Assembly (NCBI GenBank): GCA_030142905.1
Contig: JASJOG010000136.1
Coordinates: 758,501 to 822,500 of the forward strand
Reading direction: 5' to 3'
Origin: Heliopora coerulea
Lineage: Eukaryota; Cnidaria; Anthozoa; Scleralcyonacea; Helioporidae
Length of the DNA stretch: 64,000 bases
The notes under the pieces were generated by a model. The model did no database searches and was not told the origin of the DNA. It saw only the letters and a list, made by a program, of their open reading frames with translations. Shown in pieces: positions 44,601-55,724 of the stretch. Positions within the stretch are counted from its first letter, which is position 1; each line of letters starts with the position of its first letter. Both the position numbers and the translations under genes were made by a program.

Positions 44601-47600
44601 CTTCAGTGTAGTAGACTAGCAGTCTTTAAAAAATCATAATTGCAAATGATAACAAGCAAATGTTAACAATTGAAAAACAATGTAAGACAGGAGAATAAAT
44701 TTCCAAGGCTAGTTTAGATTGAGTTGTACCACACTTGTTTTTTAGTTGGGCTCCTCAAACAATTCAGTCAGATGGTGCTTTGATTAAGTGTCACATTGTT
44801 GTGAATGAATGTGGTGCTTATTCAAGGCCAGCACTCTTTAATATTTTTGCTCTCATATGCAGCACTTCATCAGGGGCAGCACTAAATCAGGGGTGACACT
44901 TAATCAAGTAAATACAGTAACCAATAGTCTACCACCCATCTTTGGTATCCATGATGTGGAACCAGCAACTTACACCATATAGACTGGCTAGTAAATTCAA
45001 CCTGTAACCTAATAGCAAACATGGTCAAAGCATCAAGCACACCAAGAACTCTAGTGGCAGATAAAAATTACCAGTATATTATTCCGTAATGCATGAATAT
45101 GTCAAACACAGCCATATGGACAGATGAAAACGGGACAAGTTTTAGCAGTGTCCCCCTAAGTGCTTGGGCTACAAAGTGTTATGGTGAAGTTGCAAAATAC
45201 ATGTAACCATTGGTTTGTTTCCACCTCAAAACTTGGGTTGCAAACTTTCTTTACTGGCCACCAAGACCTGCCTTAGTTCCATCTTCAGGACAACTTATTT
45301 CACATTGCAACAGCAAGGAACCAGGTGGAAACCTAGATTAGTTAGCTTTAAAGTACCTGGATTTCAGCCTGGTTAAAGCACTGAGGTGTTTCAATGTTTA
45401 TCCATGACTAAGCAAACATCCAAACTCTTCCTTATACAAAGCTAGTGGATCACCTAGTACATAAAATTTGTTGTTGGTTCTTTTTTGTTGTTGTCATGGC
45501 TGATAGGTCATTTGGCCAGGATTGTTGAGCAAGGAGTAAGAATTATGTCATTAAATAGCCTCAAAATGTCTGTGGTGCTTATTCAAGGGCAGCAGTCTTT
45601 AATATTTTTGCTTATATATGTACTGTGCAGAGTATTGCCATATGTAAACATTAACAAATGGTTAAACAAAGAAGGCTAGAAGAGTTTAAAACATATTTAT
45701 TCACTAACATTTCGTTGCTACAAGCAGCATCATCAGACTGTAGTTCAGAGATTATGATGAGATATATTTATATTAAACTAACAGTACTGAATGACAATTA
45801 AGATAATATATTTACAACAGTAACGAAAATTGACAGGAGACAGCAGTAAGGTGATATCAGAAAAGAGAAAGAGGCATAGAACCAATATTCCCATTAAGAA
45901 TGAGTTTTAATTTATTAATTAGAAGACTTTCTTTAAGGAGTAGTTCACAAGCAGAAGGCAATGAGGATTATATTTTGAAGTTGGAAAAAGAAATGGGATG
46001 GCCAGTTTCAATGTGGTGGGAAAGGATACTAGTGGGAGAGGGATTAACTCTCTGCTATTTGTCAAGGGCAAGATCCTCATACAATCTGAAATGCGTGTGT
46101 GTAACTGTCGTCTAGTTTGGCCAACATACAATGCCTTACAACAATGGCACATAAATACACCACATAAGATTTCAGGCCATCAGGGATCCTGTCCTTGACA
46201 GGTAAAAGAAAGCCAAGACAAATGGAGGGGTGAAAAACAAAACATAATTAAATTTGAGGAAAGGCAGACAATAAGAGTTTGATGAGTTGAGTGTGGATTT
46301 GAAAACCATGTGAGTCAGTACATGGTAGATAAAAATAAATCAAAAACTTAGGAGCAATAGAAATCTTGGGAGCAGATGAAAAGGATTTATCTAAAAATGA
46401 ACTTACACATTAGTCAAACAGGGTAGCTAAAGCATAAATTAAAATATTGAAATAGAAGGGAAAAGATAAGGCCTTTTTTATAGCAGTCCAGAATAAAACT
46501 ATTAAAGTTAGTGAGTAAACCAGCATAAGTAGATTTTCAGTAGATACTGGTGGTGAAATTAGTTCCAGAGTGGTCAATTTTGATGTCAAGGAAAGGTAAG
46601 GTGTTGTTATTCTTGGTCTCATGTGTAAATTTAATATTAGCATGCTGTGAGTTTAGATAGTTAATAAATGGTAGAATATGAGCCAAAGATGGAAATAGAA
46701 GGAAACAATCATCAACATGATGTCAGTAAAAGATGGGTTTGAATTGTGAAGGACAGTTGTTAAGCTAGCTGGTTTCATAAAAGGAGAGAAAGATATTGGT
46801 GAAGAGAGGTTCCAGAGGGAAACCCACTGCAAAACCATCAGCCTGCTCGTAAAGTTGGTTGTTGAAGAGGAAATGGTTGTCCTTAACAGCAATATACTAA
46901 AAGTTTCTTAAATTCATTATGGAAAATGAAAACAATTTTGGTTATGGAAAAGTAAATCGAGTATGATATTTAAAGTTTTGTTAAGTGAGATGTTGGTAAA
47001 TAAAGATTTGATGTCAAAACTGGCCATAATGATTTTCTTAGGGTTAATTTTAAGACTTGAGAGTTCAGTAATGAAAGAAAAAGCATCCTTAACTACATAT
47101 ATACTTGAAGAGATCAGGCAAAGCAATTTATGCACCTTAGGAAGTCCATAGAGTAATCCAGGAAAATTTCATGGTAGATTGCATCCCTGATAGATCCGTT
47201 CTTCTTTAAATCTCGAAGGTATTTCTTCAAACGACTCTCTCGATTGATCGTGGTTCTGGTAAGGTCTTCATTCAAGCGTTTGAAGAAAGAAGTCTTCTAA
47301 TTAATAAATTAAAACCCATTTTTACGAATAATATTGGTTCTATGCCTCTTTCTCTTTTCTGATATCACCTTACTGCAGTCTCCTGTCAATTTCCGTTACT
47401 GTTGTAAATATATCATCATAATTGTCACTCAATACTGTTGGTTTAATCTAAATATATCTCGTTGTAATCTCTGAACTCCAATATGATGATGTTGTTTGTA
47501 GCGACGAAACGTTAGTGAATAAATATGTTTTAAACTCTTCTAGCCTACTTTGTTTAACCATTTGTTAATGTTTACATATGGCGATACTTCGCACAATTTT

Positions 47601-47759
47601 TTGGGCATTGTTATTTAAATTAAATAGCCTCGTTTTTACTAACCGGTAAGTCTTCAAGAAAGTTCGCACGTAGAAGAATCCGAAAATTGAATTAATCATA
47701 CTCGAACCAAGAGCCGTCGCAGAGTAGGCCAGAACATTTCTTTTAAAGATTAATAACAT
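34743..47759 (-). CDS. MFSD13A: MFSD13A (TMEM180)-like major facilitator protein, gene D
   Basis: The tandem duplicate of gene C with the same 16 exons: 47644-47759, 43747-43831, 43372-43445, 43043-43146, 41779-41854, 39980-40040, 38919-39045, 38749-38796, 38275-38303, 37492-37566, 37327-37371, 37095-37172, 36834-36910, 36620-36703, 36272-36380 and 34743-34900. Every splice dinucleotide and the frame are kept, so it should encode an intact ~449-residue polytopic membrane protein. By hand I count 13 amino-acid changes from gene C and only 3 silent ones. They include MLLIFKRN for MLLMLKRN, LDE for LDK, FHTTYSS for FHKTYSS, PMFIVA for PMLIVA and DVKEQ for DVKKQ. The family motif FTKPAQSFAPM and the IWNAVNDPLFGYL motif are unchanged. 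It has its own upstream region, so it may be expressed independently. The same one-base ambiguity at the last junction exists here. Substrate unknown. Confidence 0.9.
35519..36049. mobile_element. Head-to-head tRNA-derived SINE pair (copy 2)
   Basis: The same pair as 19738-20268, shifted by 15,781 bp. B boxes and A boxes are still readable. Confidence 0.7.
36272..36380 (-). CDS. MFSD13A: Gene D exon 15
   Basis: Carries FTKPAQSFAPM; one Leu-to-Phe change right after it. Confidence 0.9.
36620..36703 (-). CDS. MFSD13A: Gene D exon 14
   Basis: Same protein as gene C exon 14; the donor reads GTGGGA instead of GTGTGA. Confidence 0.9.
36834..36910 (-). CDS. MFSD13A: Gene D exon 13
   Basis: Identical to gene C exon 13. 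Confidence 0.9.
37095..37172 (-). CDS. MFSD13A: Gene D exon 12
   Basis: Identical to gene C exon 12. Confidence 0.9.
37327..37371 (-). CDS. MFSD13A: Gene D exon 11
   Basis: FVRSMLAGSTFMLPQ, identical to gene C. Confidence 0.82.
37492..37566 (-). CDS. MFSD13A: Gene D exon 10
   Basis: IFHTTYSSNFF replaces IFHKTYSSNFF. Confidence 0.88.
37680..38150. repeat. G-rich minisatellite (copy 2)
   Basis: Counterpart of 21900-22390, with small unit losses. Confidence 0.8.
38275..38303 (-). CDS. MFSD13A: Gene D exon 9 (microexon)
   Basis: CFVVMNFLQ, one silent change from gene C. Confidence 0.86.
38749..38796 (-). CDS. MFSD13A: Gene D exon 8
   Basis: QIVTQKNF replaces QIATQKNF. Confidence 0.8.
38919..39045 (-). 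CDS. MFSD13A: Gene D exon 7
   Basis: Two changes from gene C (MIYA to MIYT and DKK to DEK). Confidence 0.87.
39267..39491. mobile_element. Mariner-like MITE (copy 2)
   Basis: Counterpart of 23507-23731 with the same TA-flanked inverted ends. Confidence 0.75.
39980..40040 (-). CDS. MFSD13A: Gene D exon 6
   Basis: ASIIGSSAVF replaces ASVIGSSTVF; the donor is GTAAGA instead of GTGAGA. Confidence 0.88.
40273..41397. repeat. (GGAA)n/(GGGA)n tract, about 1.1 kb, expanded in copy 2
   Basis: An almost pure purine tract of GGAA and GGGA units in gene D intron 5, about five times longer than in gene C. The Pro-Ser-Leu-Phe open frames on the minus strand are repeat artefacts. Confidence 0.95.
41608..41671. 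repeat. (TA)n microsatellite (copy 2)
   Basis: Counterpart of 25018-25066, with interspersed TG. Confidence 0.9.
41779..41854 (-). CDS. MFSD13A: Gene D exon 5
   Basis: NDRAALLKY replaces NDRATLLKY. Confidence 0.9.
42273..42533. mobile_element. 261-bp insertion, copy 2 only
   Basis: Flanked by 12-bp direct repeats ACCTGCAGACAT (42261-42272 and 42534-42545) where copy 1 has a single copy near 25664. It contains a short GGACGAAGGTCCTTCG fold and CTCGAAATGTCGAGAAG. It has no inverted ends; the long target duplication suggests a retro-inserted short element. Confidence 0.8.
43043..43146 (-). CDS. MFSD13A: Gene D exon 4
   Basis: WMVGVHLI replaces WMVGLHLI (with one adjacent silent change); otherwise as gene C. 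Confidence 0.9.
43372..43445 (-). CDS. MFSD13A: Gene D exon 3
   Basis: Identical to gene C exon 3. Confidence 0.9.
43747..43831 (-). CDS. MFSD13A: Gene D exon 2
   Basis: Carries IWNAVNDPLFGYLQ; one Ile-to-Val change and one silent change from gene C. Confidence 0.92.
45624..47594 (-). mobile_element. Degenerate Penelope-like retroelement with inverted terminal repeats (in gene D)
   Basis: The copy 2 version of 28758-31990. It keeps TTINRESRLKKYLRDLKKNG, YGLPKVHK (minus strand, about 47155-47132), MASFDIKSLFTNI and the GIY-YIG fragment ALYVGQTRRQLHTR near 46130. It lacks the two copy 1 insertions but has lost ~75 bp after YGLPKVHK, including the KPLRPIISS part. Inverted repeats are at 45624-45934 and 47284-47594. 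Confidence 0.85.
47644..47759 (-). CDS. MFSD13A: Gene D exon 1 (start codon)
   Basis: MLLIFKRNVLAYSATALGSS; differs from gene C at residues 4 and 5 (Met-Leu to Ile-Phe), which removes a second in-frame ATG. Confidence 0.83.
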
Positions 47760-50040
47760 ACTGAAAGAATATCACCACTCTAGATGATTTTGCCAGATCA
47801 AAAAGTGTGTCAAAATTGATAAATTACAAACATAATCTGTAACATAGTCTTCACTCTTCACATACGTAGCACTTTGACTACCATGTTACAACTTGTCAGC
47901 GGAAATCAGTCTCATCGCAAAAGTACTTCAAGTACCCACGTTATAGTGTATTATGATATAAAATAGATACACTAAAATACTTACATACATTAGCCCTACT
48001 TACAGCTACATAGACCTATATAGCCCGTCTTCGACCTACTTAAACCTACTTAGACCTATTTTGACCCATTGAAACCTACTTAGGCCTACTTAGATCTACT
48101 TAGACCTACTTAGACCTAGTCAAACCTACTTCGGCCTACGTAGGTCTAAGTAGGTCTAACTAGGTCTAACTAGGCCTAAGTAGGCCTGAGTAGGTTTGAG
48201 TAGGTCTAACTAGGTCCAAGCAGGTGAACATAGGTCCAAGTTGGTCTAAGTAGGTCTTAGTAGATCTAAGTAAGTATAAGTGGGTTTGAGTAGGTCTAAG
48301 TAGGTCTAAGTAGGTCCATGTAGGTCTAAGAAGGTCTAAGTAGGTCTAAGTAGATGTAATTATAGCAGCGTATCAACTTCTTCACAGTCCGCACGTGAAC
48401 AAGAGAAACCTAGGACACAGTGCCTAGGACCACGTGCACAAATCGTTCAAGAACCTTCGTATCAGACTGTTAAAGAAAGCTTGTTTGAAAATTCAAGTGG
48501 AAGAGTCGTTATGAAACAGTTATTGCGGAATGCAACTGTTTGCCAGAGATGCAAAAGAACTATATAGTCATTAGGTGAATTCATTATTCCTGCGGAGGTA
48601 TTCAGTTCATTAAATGGGTAGGATTTGAGTTTCTGTTCTGACTTTTACATATATATGATTAATTATAGGAGTAATTAAGTTGTTTTGCTTTAACTTCATT
48701 AAGCTGTTAATTTTTCAAGGGACTAGGTGTAGTCTCTCTTCTGCAAGCCTTCGAGAGTAGCTGAAGTTCACTTTGGCAGACCAAGCAGCGTGAATATCGA
48801 TGTTAGGAGCGGGTTTAGGGTGTCGAGTGTGGTTTGCAGTTTCCTTTATTGAACAATCTTTCAGCGCTTTATTGGAAAGTGTATCTAGAAATTTAAAGAA
48901 TTTTAAAGCTTCGCCCGGTTTCGATAAAGTTGTAGTGAAATTGGAAGTGCCACTTCACAAAGAGAAGATTTTCTTTCTGTTTGTTTTAGAGTTGTCCGCT
49001 TAGACCAAACAAATATGCTGGGTATATCATTAGGACCACGCCTATTTGGATTCCCATAGAAATTTGCGCAGAATCTTGCACGTATTAGGTGACAGATATG
49101 CATTTCCATCGAATTTGCTGCAGGTGTATTATGAGTTTTGTTACTTTGGTGATGAATAAAAAAATAAAATAACCAGGATTTTGTCAACTTGCCAAGAAAG
49201 GCACAAAAGGGAACTAAGTATGATTTTGATTAATATGATTTAAAACATTAAATACTGTATTTATTCCAGTAGACACCTACTACCTAATAAACTCCTCTCT
49301 CTGATAAATGCTCCCTCAACTTTTGTAAAAATATTTAATAAATGTTCCCCTCCAATAAATTCCCCCTTTCCTAGAACCGTGCTCTCAGTGAACCAAATGA
49401 GCCCATTTGTAAAATTGCAAAATCCTTCAAAACCTTCACACTTAACCATCCAGGCAGCAGATCTAAAGATCACTTTATTCACTATTTCAAGGAAGAATAG
49501 GGGGGGAAAAATTGGGAAAGTAGAAGACCTGTTCAGAAAATATCAACATTACCATATGAAGCAGTGATTAATATGAAGAAGTTGCTAAATACATTGAGGT
49601 GTTCTTTAAATTGTTTGAGTAAGATCAGAGATGTAAGGTCTCAAACTGGCCTGATATCTTCTGGAGCTTGTACTGGTACTTCTGGTTGTATGTTTTGTTT
49701 ATTCAAGACAGATGAAATAGTTTCATTGCCACTTGAGTAGTGACTGATCTAACGACGTACTCAGGTACATAGTTTCTTATACAGTTTTCAAAAATGTAAC
49801 CTTTTATCCATGCTCTGAAGGTTTGGTAACATTTTAAAAGGAGAGTTAACCAGCATTCCTGTTGCTTTCATTTATTACTAGGGTAAACTGTTAATAACTG
49901 ACTCATTTCACAGTTAATTTATTATTTGAGATGTGTACGAAATTCTGAAATTGAGTAATGTGATTTGGAAATTTGATGACCCAATTGAGACATTTTCTAT
50001 CACCACCCCCCAGTCTGGGTTGGATAGCTATGACACTGAT
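47760..50040. other. Upstream region of gene D and unduplicated flank
   Basis: It contains the presumed promoter of gene D and the right breakpoint at 48935/48936. A plus-strand open frame (48800-49003, 67 codons) crosses the breakpoint. It has no recognisable domain and I do not call it a gene. Confidence 0.5.
48001..48352. repeat. Palindromic 10-bp minisatellite (copy 2)
   Basis: Counterpart of 32388-32735, with one or two units gained. Again it lies 250-600 bp upstream of the gene start codon. Confidence 0.9.
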
Positions 50041-50068
50041 TAAGAGTGTTTGCTTATTTCTGTTTAGG

Positions 50069-51620
50069 AACAAGGAAGACATGTCATTACATTAACAAAT
50101 ATGGCTACAAAAAACACAAGACATGAAAGATGGTGAAATAAAGTATTCGTGACAAAAAGCTTGTTGAAAATGTGATATACAACAAAGTCCCAGAACACAT
50201 GAAAGAGAGTAAAATGAAGTATTTTAGAGAAAAGACTTGTGGGAAATGTGACATGAACAAACTCTTGGAATATATACAGTACAAGACAATGAAAAAAGAC
50301 TGAGATGCAAAGTCACTAAGAATTACATTAACAAAAGAAAAAATACTGACGACATACTTAAATGCTGTCAACATTAGCCTTGAGAAGTGATCAAACCAAA
50401 GACATCCAGAAAGTAAGTGGCATTTGCCATTTTAACCTATTGCAATTTTTCCTCCAAGTGTAGAGCATTTTTCTAAATAATTATGGCTACAAAATAGTTA
50501 GTTTCTAAGCTTAAAGAAAAAAAAAGCTGTTCTCTTTTTTGTACTTTCTTACAAATAAAATTAATGATCACAACTGAAAAAAGGCAAGGAAAAATACCAG
50601 GAAAATGGAACATTATCATTAATTTTTTATCTGCTGAATTTTGATTGAAACTAAATGATTATCTTGATTTCAAGTCTTTCCTTAGAACTGCCTCCTTGAT
50701 TAGGAAGTAGATTTTTTATTTTATTTACCTATCAATGGCTATGGCAATAAAATTTCCATTTGGGTGACACAATGGGCAGAGAGGTGCTGTTGCAATCAAG
50801 ATTTTCACATCAAAACTGAATGCAAGAAGGAAAGCCCCAATGGCTTTAAACATGAACCCCTCAGGCTTCATCAGAGCATACTTAGGTGAAAAGTTCCATT
50901 ATACTTTGAAAGCCATCACTGTATGATTGCTTTAAGATATAGCAAATAGAGAGAATTTGATAGATTGAATTTTGATCCTGGTATTCTCCAACTTAATACT
51001 ACAACTTTAGAACAAATTTAGTGCATTATGTTGCAGAAATTAAAAAAATATATTATTTTATTATGCATGAAATAATTAAAAAGAATAAAATGAAGAAGCC
51101 ACAATCATTGCAGAAAATGTTGGCATACCTTGCTTTTTGAATCAGATTAATTGTCCATCTCCACCTTTTCAATGTTGAGTTCACTGATTTTACTGTTTCA
51201 GTGTTAGTTTGATGATTTTACTGTTTCCTTCCTTTCAAATGTATAGAAATGAGAAGATTTGAAGATGATAAAATAAAGAATTTGCAACAGAAAGCAATTT
51301 TGAAAATGTGACCTAGAACAAAGTGTTGGAACTCATAAAAGACAGCAAAATGAAGTATTTGAGACAAAAGGCTTGTGGGAAATGTGACATGAAAAAATTC
51401 TTGGAACATGTACAACACAATGAAAAAAACACTGAGGTGCCAAGTCACTGAAAATTACAGTAACAAAAGTAAAAATTCTGATGGTGTACTTAAATCCTGT
51501 CAAGAAGAAATCAAATCAAAGATAGCCAGAAAGTAAGTACCATTTTCCATATTAACCTGTTGCAATCTTTCCTCCAAGTTTAGAGCATTTTTTTAAATAA
51601 CTGTGGCTCCCAAAATTGTT
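50069..51620 (+). repeat. Two ancient tandem copies of a CGKCD-motif module
   Basis: Segments near 50069-50500 and 51215-51620 are related. Each holds plus-strand stretches resembling SKMKYLRQKACGKCDMKKFL followed by EHVQ/EYIQ. Each ends at a splice-donor-like GTAAGT after a CCAGAAA segment (50408 and 51532). The first starts after a pyrimidine tract and TTTAG. Stops (for example TGA at 50155) and frame changes mean the module is not an intact exon now. I do not recognise the protein family. Confidence 0.5.
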
Positions 51621-54600
51621 AGTTTTGTTAAATAAATTTTACCATACACCGGATATCATGATTTTCAAATCTGACAACAGGTTACTGAACTATTTTCATC
51701 AGCCTTCCCTTATATCTAGCTTTGCATTATCTTCCAGCAGTCATGTCAGATTTCAAGCTTTTTTTGTTTTAAGGATCATCTTACATTATTTATAAATTTA
51801 GATGTTGATGCTGCTAGGAATCGTGTGTTGGTGAAGCATGCCTATTATTACATACTAGAATCTCTGGACACACGGGTATTTTGGCCTACACTAGAAAATC
51901 ACTTTCACACACCACACTCTCCAGCATCCTGGGTCACATGAAAATGTCATGTATAAAGATGTCTTCAACAGGGTTATCAACCCTGAATGTGAGCAGGTTA
52001 TGCTTTTTTCTTTTTAAGTATGTGTCGAATTAAAAGCATTTAAAACATTTGGCTCTCAAGAATTCTGGTTTTCTTATTGTTAAGATTTAGTCTATTGCAT
52101 GTATTTTGATCACATTAGAATTCTGATGCAACATAGCTTTCATTTTTCAGAATATGGCTTTAGTGAGGAAATGAACAAGTTGCTTTGATTTTTTTGTAGA
52201 GCAACAGCTGTGTGTGATGAAACCATGGGAATGTTCCACTAGATGATTTGGAAATCAGATTTGCTGAACTATACCAGACTATGCTATTAATGTCATTCAA
52301 GTCGTCAGTCATGAGAATAATATCCCACACAAACCTGCACTTGAGGCGCCCCTATCCCACTCTCAAAATACAATACAAGCACGTACCGGTGTCTGACACA
52401 GAGTAGCACACACACAGAGCTTATGGCCAAAAGACCTTACCGGTGGTGATCGGGTGCGTTTCACGACGCGTAGACTTCCACCTAAAAGGATCCGAATGAG
52501 CAGCTCTCATCTGCCGGCCACAGACAAACTGAACCACCTCATAAACGTTTCCTTAAATCCCCTTTGACTTTCCAGTTCACATACATCGACCGGGACCCAA
52601 CGCCCTGAAGACCTCGGCTGGCAAGGTGATGGTGCACCATCTATGATGGGTGCCACGTGATCGAAAGCTGCCATAGGATTGGAGGGGCGGGGTTACCAGT
52701 CTCCAGACCACAATCCCATTCACACATGTTTCCCCACCCGGCCTCGTGCAACCATGTAGCCAAGTGTAGCCACATAGCCAAGTGTAGCCAAGTGACTCCA
52801 TCAATCCAGTTGGAGCTCCATCAGCAGGGATTTCACAGGTGAGGTTTTCAGTCACAAGTTTAGTGCAAAACTAAATGCAAATGGTGGACATTCCACCTAA
52901 TTATTCTAATAGGATTATTTATTGTAGCAATGGTGTTGTGTGTTTTTTGGTTTGGCGATAGTACTAGTTACAGTTGGGATTATGAATATTCAGCTGTTGC
53001 AATTCCAAGGGTTTTCCAGGGTTCATTTGATCCTTGAAAATTCTTGAAAGTACTTGAATTTGGAAAAAAAAAGAAAAATAAGAGACCCTGGAAAGTTAGT
53101 GAATGTCAATAAAGGTTCTCAAAGGTTCTTGAATTTTATGTGGCTTGTGGCACTACCAACAACAAAACCTTGCCTAATCTACCAACTTCAAATAATGACA
53201 CTACTTGTGTGTGTGTTAAGACTTTCATGTTGTATTTAGAAATTTTAGTTATTTTATAGATATTAATTTATTATTTACTGAAATAAAAAGTTCACATTGT
53301 TTGTCATTTTAAAAAGCAAATTATGTACCAGCTTTAGGCTTCGAATTTGCATAGTCTTTGAAAATCCTTGAAATTGCCCATGAATTTCATGCTGGTTTGA
53401 GGTGAGGGTAAGACCCCAGTAATAGATATTGTTTGGTAACATTGGATATTGATTCAGAAGTTGTAGTTCTGAAGTTTCTGGTAAATTATTAGAGTTGAGT
53501 ATAAAGAGAAATGTGGTTATACACAAATTTTTGATACTAATTGATTGGCTAACATTGACAATGATGATAGGGTATAAATATTGAGGTTTCCAAGCATAAT
53601 AGACTTACCTTAGTTGCATGTCATGAAGTGTTGCATGAAAGAAAGAATTCTTTCATTTGAATAAAGTATTAAAAATTTTGTGAATTTTCTAAATACATAC
53701 TCAAATTAACATTTGATGATTATTAAATGTATGTGCATTATTTTGTTCTTGTGCTATTTAGCTCCTTGAGAATTAAAGAATACTTACTGATACCATAAAA
53801 TGTCCTTGAAATATGGCAATGAATACAGTGTGAGGCAAGATACACACCAATTAACTGGATTGTGAAGGAAAAGTATCAAAAGAATAAGCTTCCCTGATAT
53901 ACCATAATCACTGACTCCATCAACAACCAACTATGCTATATTGAAGCATGGGGTCCCATGACATTGAACTAGCATTGAAATTCTTGATTACCTGACCAAC
54001 AGATATACAGTAAAGAAAGCAGTTTATAGCAAGTCCGTCCAGAATGTAAGGATATGAGATTTAGTTGGATACGTGGCTGGAAACCATTGAAAATCATGGA
54101 TGAGATCAAATGGAAAGTTTGGTATATGGTACGTAAAAATACCTCTTTTCATGAAATATTCACAAACAGATTTAAAATTGGACTATGGCAATGCATGGTT
54201 TGCTCTTTGACAAGCGATTTTTTACCAACTTGTGACAGATTGCAATTCATTCAATACAAGCCATGTATGCCTTTCTTCATTCTAGCTATTCTCTAATTTG
54301 CATAGGCGTTGCAAGGGCCAGGGGCGGATGTCTCCCCCAACGTAAATTTAGAATGTGTAACCCCCCCCATTTCATACGAGTATGTTGATCCAGTTGAACA
54401 ATTGAATTATTGCCTCGTGTTCTGGATCACCAAGGCATTCTTGGTGTGATATCAAACAAACACTCGTCACCATTTACTTAGTGATCCCAAATGATGTTAC
54501 TTAGTTGTAAGCACCAAGTGCGCTGACCATCTGGGTATGGCAGGCATACCCGCTGAACTCTAAAAAGAGTGGAACGATACCTGCAAACTGTATTTTGAAG

Positions 54601-55230
54601 CCAACATGGAGGCTGACTTGTAGGTCAATTCCAGGTCATCCCAGTCCCCTACGCGATCAAACACGCAACCTATTGCGAAAAACTTAACCTAAAATCCAGA
54701 TTCTTTCACAGTTTTCTTTTTTATCCATAGTTAGTCGAGAACAATGTCGGTAACACTACATATTTGTCCGAATTAACTCACAATGAAAAGTAAAGTTTTG
54801 ATACCACTTTTTCCCACGCGTGTTTTTGACCTACGCGGCTGCTCCCATGATGGCGTGGTTTGACGTGAGGCCTAGTATTACGAGATATCGTTGCAGTCTT
54901 TTTAGAGTTCCGTGGTTGTACCAGGCTTCACCATTGAATGAAGCCGACATGGGGACAGCCATGTTGGTCATAAACACGCATGGAGAAAAAGTTTTGTCAG
55001 TTGTATTGAACCTTTACTTTGCATTGACAATTAATTCTGACAAATATGCGGTCCTAGCGACATTGTGCTATTCTTACTAAGGATAAAAAAGAAAACTGTC
55101 AAGACCCCCCCTACTCAGGTTAAGTTTTTGACAATAGATCGCAGATCATTGATCAAATTAATAACTTGTGCAGAACTTGGAGACAGCCATTTGTTGTGAA
55201 AGGGTGTACAGCTATTACATGTAAGTTAAT
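51621..55230. other. No gene recognised, 51.6-55.2 kb
   Basis: Mostly AT-rich. A GC-richer block at about 52,300-52,840 includes a short GCCAAGTGTAGCC repeat, and 54,300-55,110 looks like an inserted repeat (homopolymeric C runs at its edges). Open frames here are short and lack domain patterns. Confidence 0.4.
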
Positions 55231-55631
55231 CTTGAGTGCATTTACTCATTTCTATTTAGAAACGAGGAAGGGGTATCACTACATTAACGTATATGGCTAC
55301 AGAAAACACAAAATGTAAAAGATGGTGAAATAAAGTACTTGAGATATCAGGCCTGTGAAAACTGTGACATAGAAGAAATTCATAACATATATGGCTACAG
55401 AAAACACAAGATGTGAAAGATGGTGAAATAAGGTATTCGAGACAAAAGCCTTGTGGAAAATATGACGTGAACAAATTTTTGGAAGCTGTACAAGACAATG
55501 AAATAAAGGTGAGATGCCACAACTTTTGATGTTGAATACAACATTTAACTGCACGAGAGATCTTCGCGACAACTTAACGCTCGATATCCGTGAGGATGTG
55601 CACTTAAATTAGATAAAACAAGTATAGTATA

Positions 55632-55724
55632 CCCAGTTGACTCGATAGGCCTGGTCAGGTAGAGCAACGATCCGGTGGGCGATAACCCAAAAATGCGAAT
55701 TCGAATCCCACTCTAGTCAACTTT
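55632..55724 (+). mobile_element. tRNA-like SINE segment, array unit 1
   Basis: CCCAGTTGACTCGATAGG head and GCGAATTCGAATCCC B box; ends CTAGTCAACTTT. Confidence 0.6.

Larger units (their letters stand above)
33360..48935. repeat. 15.6-kb tandem duplication, copy 2
   Basis: The head-to-tail copy of 17601-33359, carrying gene D. It differs from copy 1 by scattered substitutions, microsatellite length, one extra 261-bp insertion, absence of two insertions and a ~75-bp deletion inside the Penelope-like element. Confidence 0.95.
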
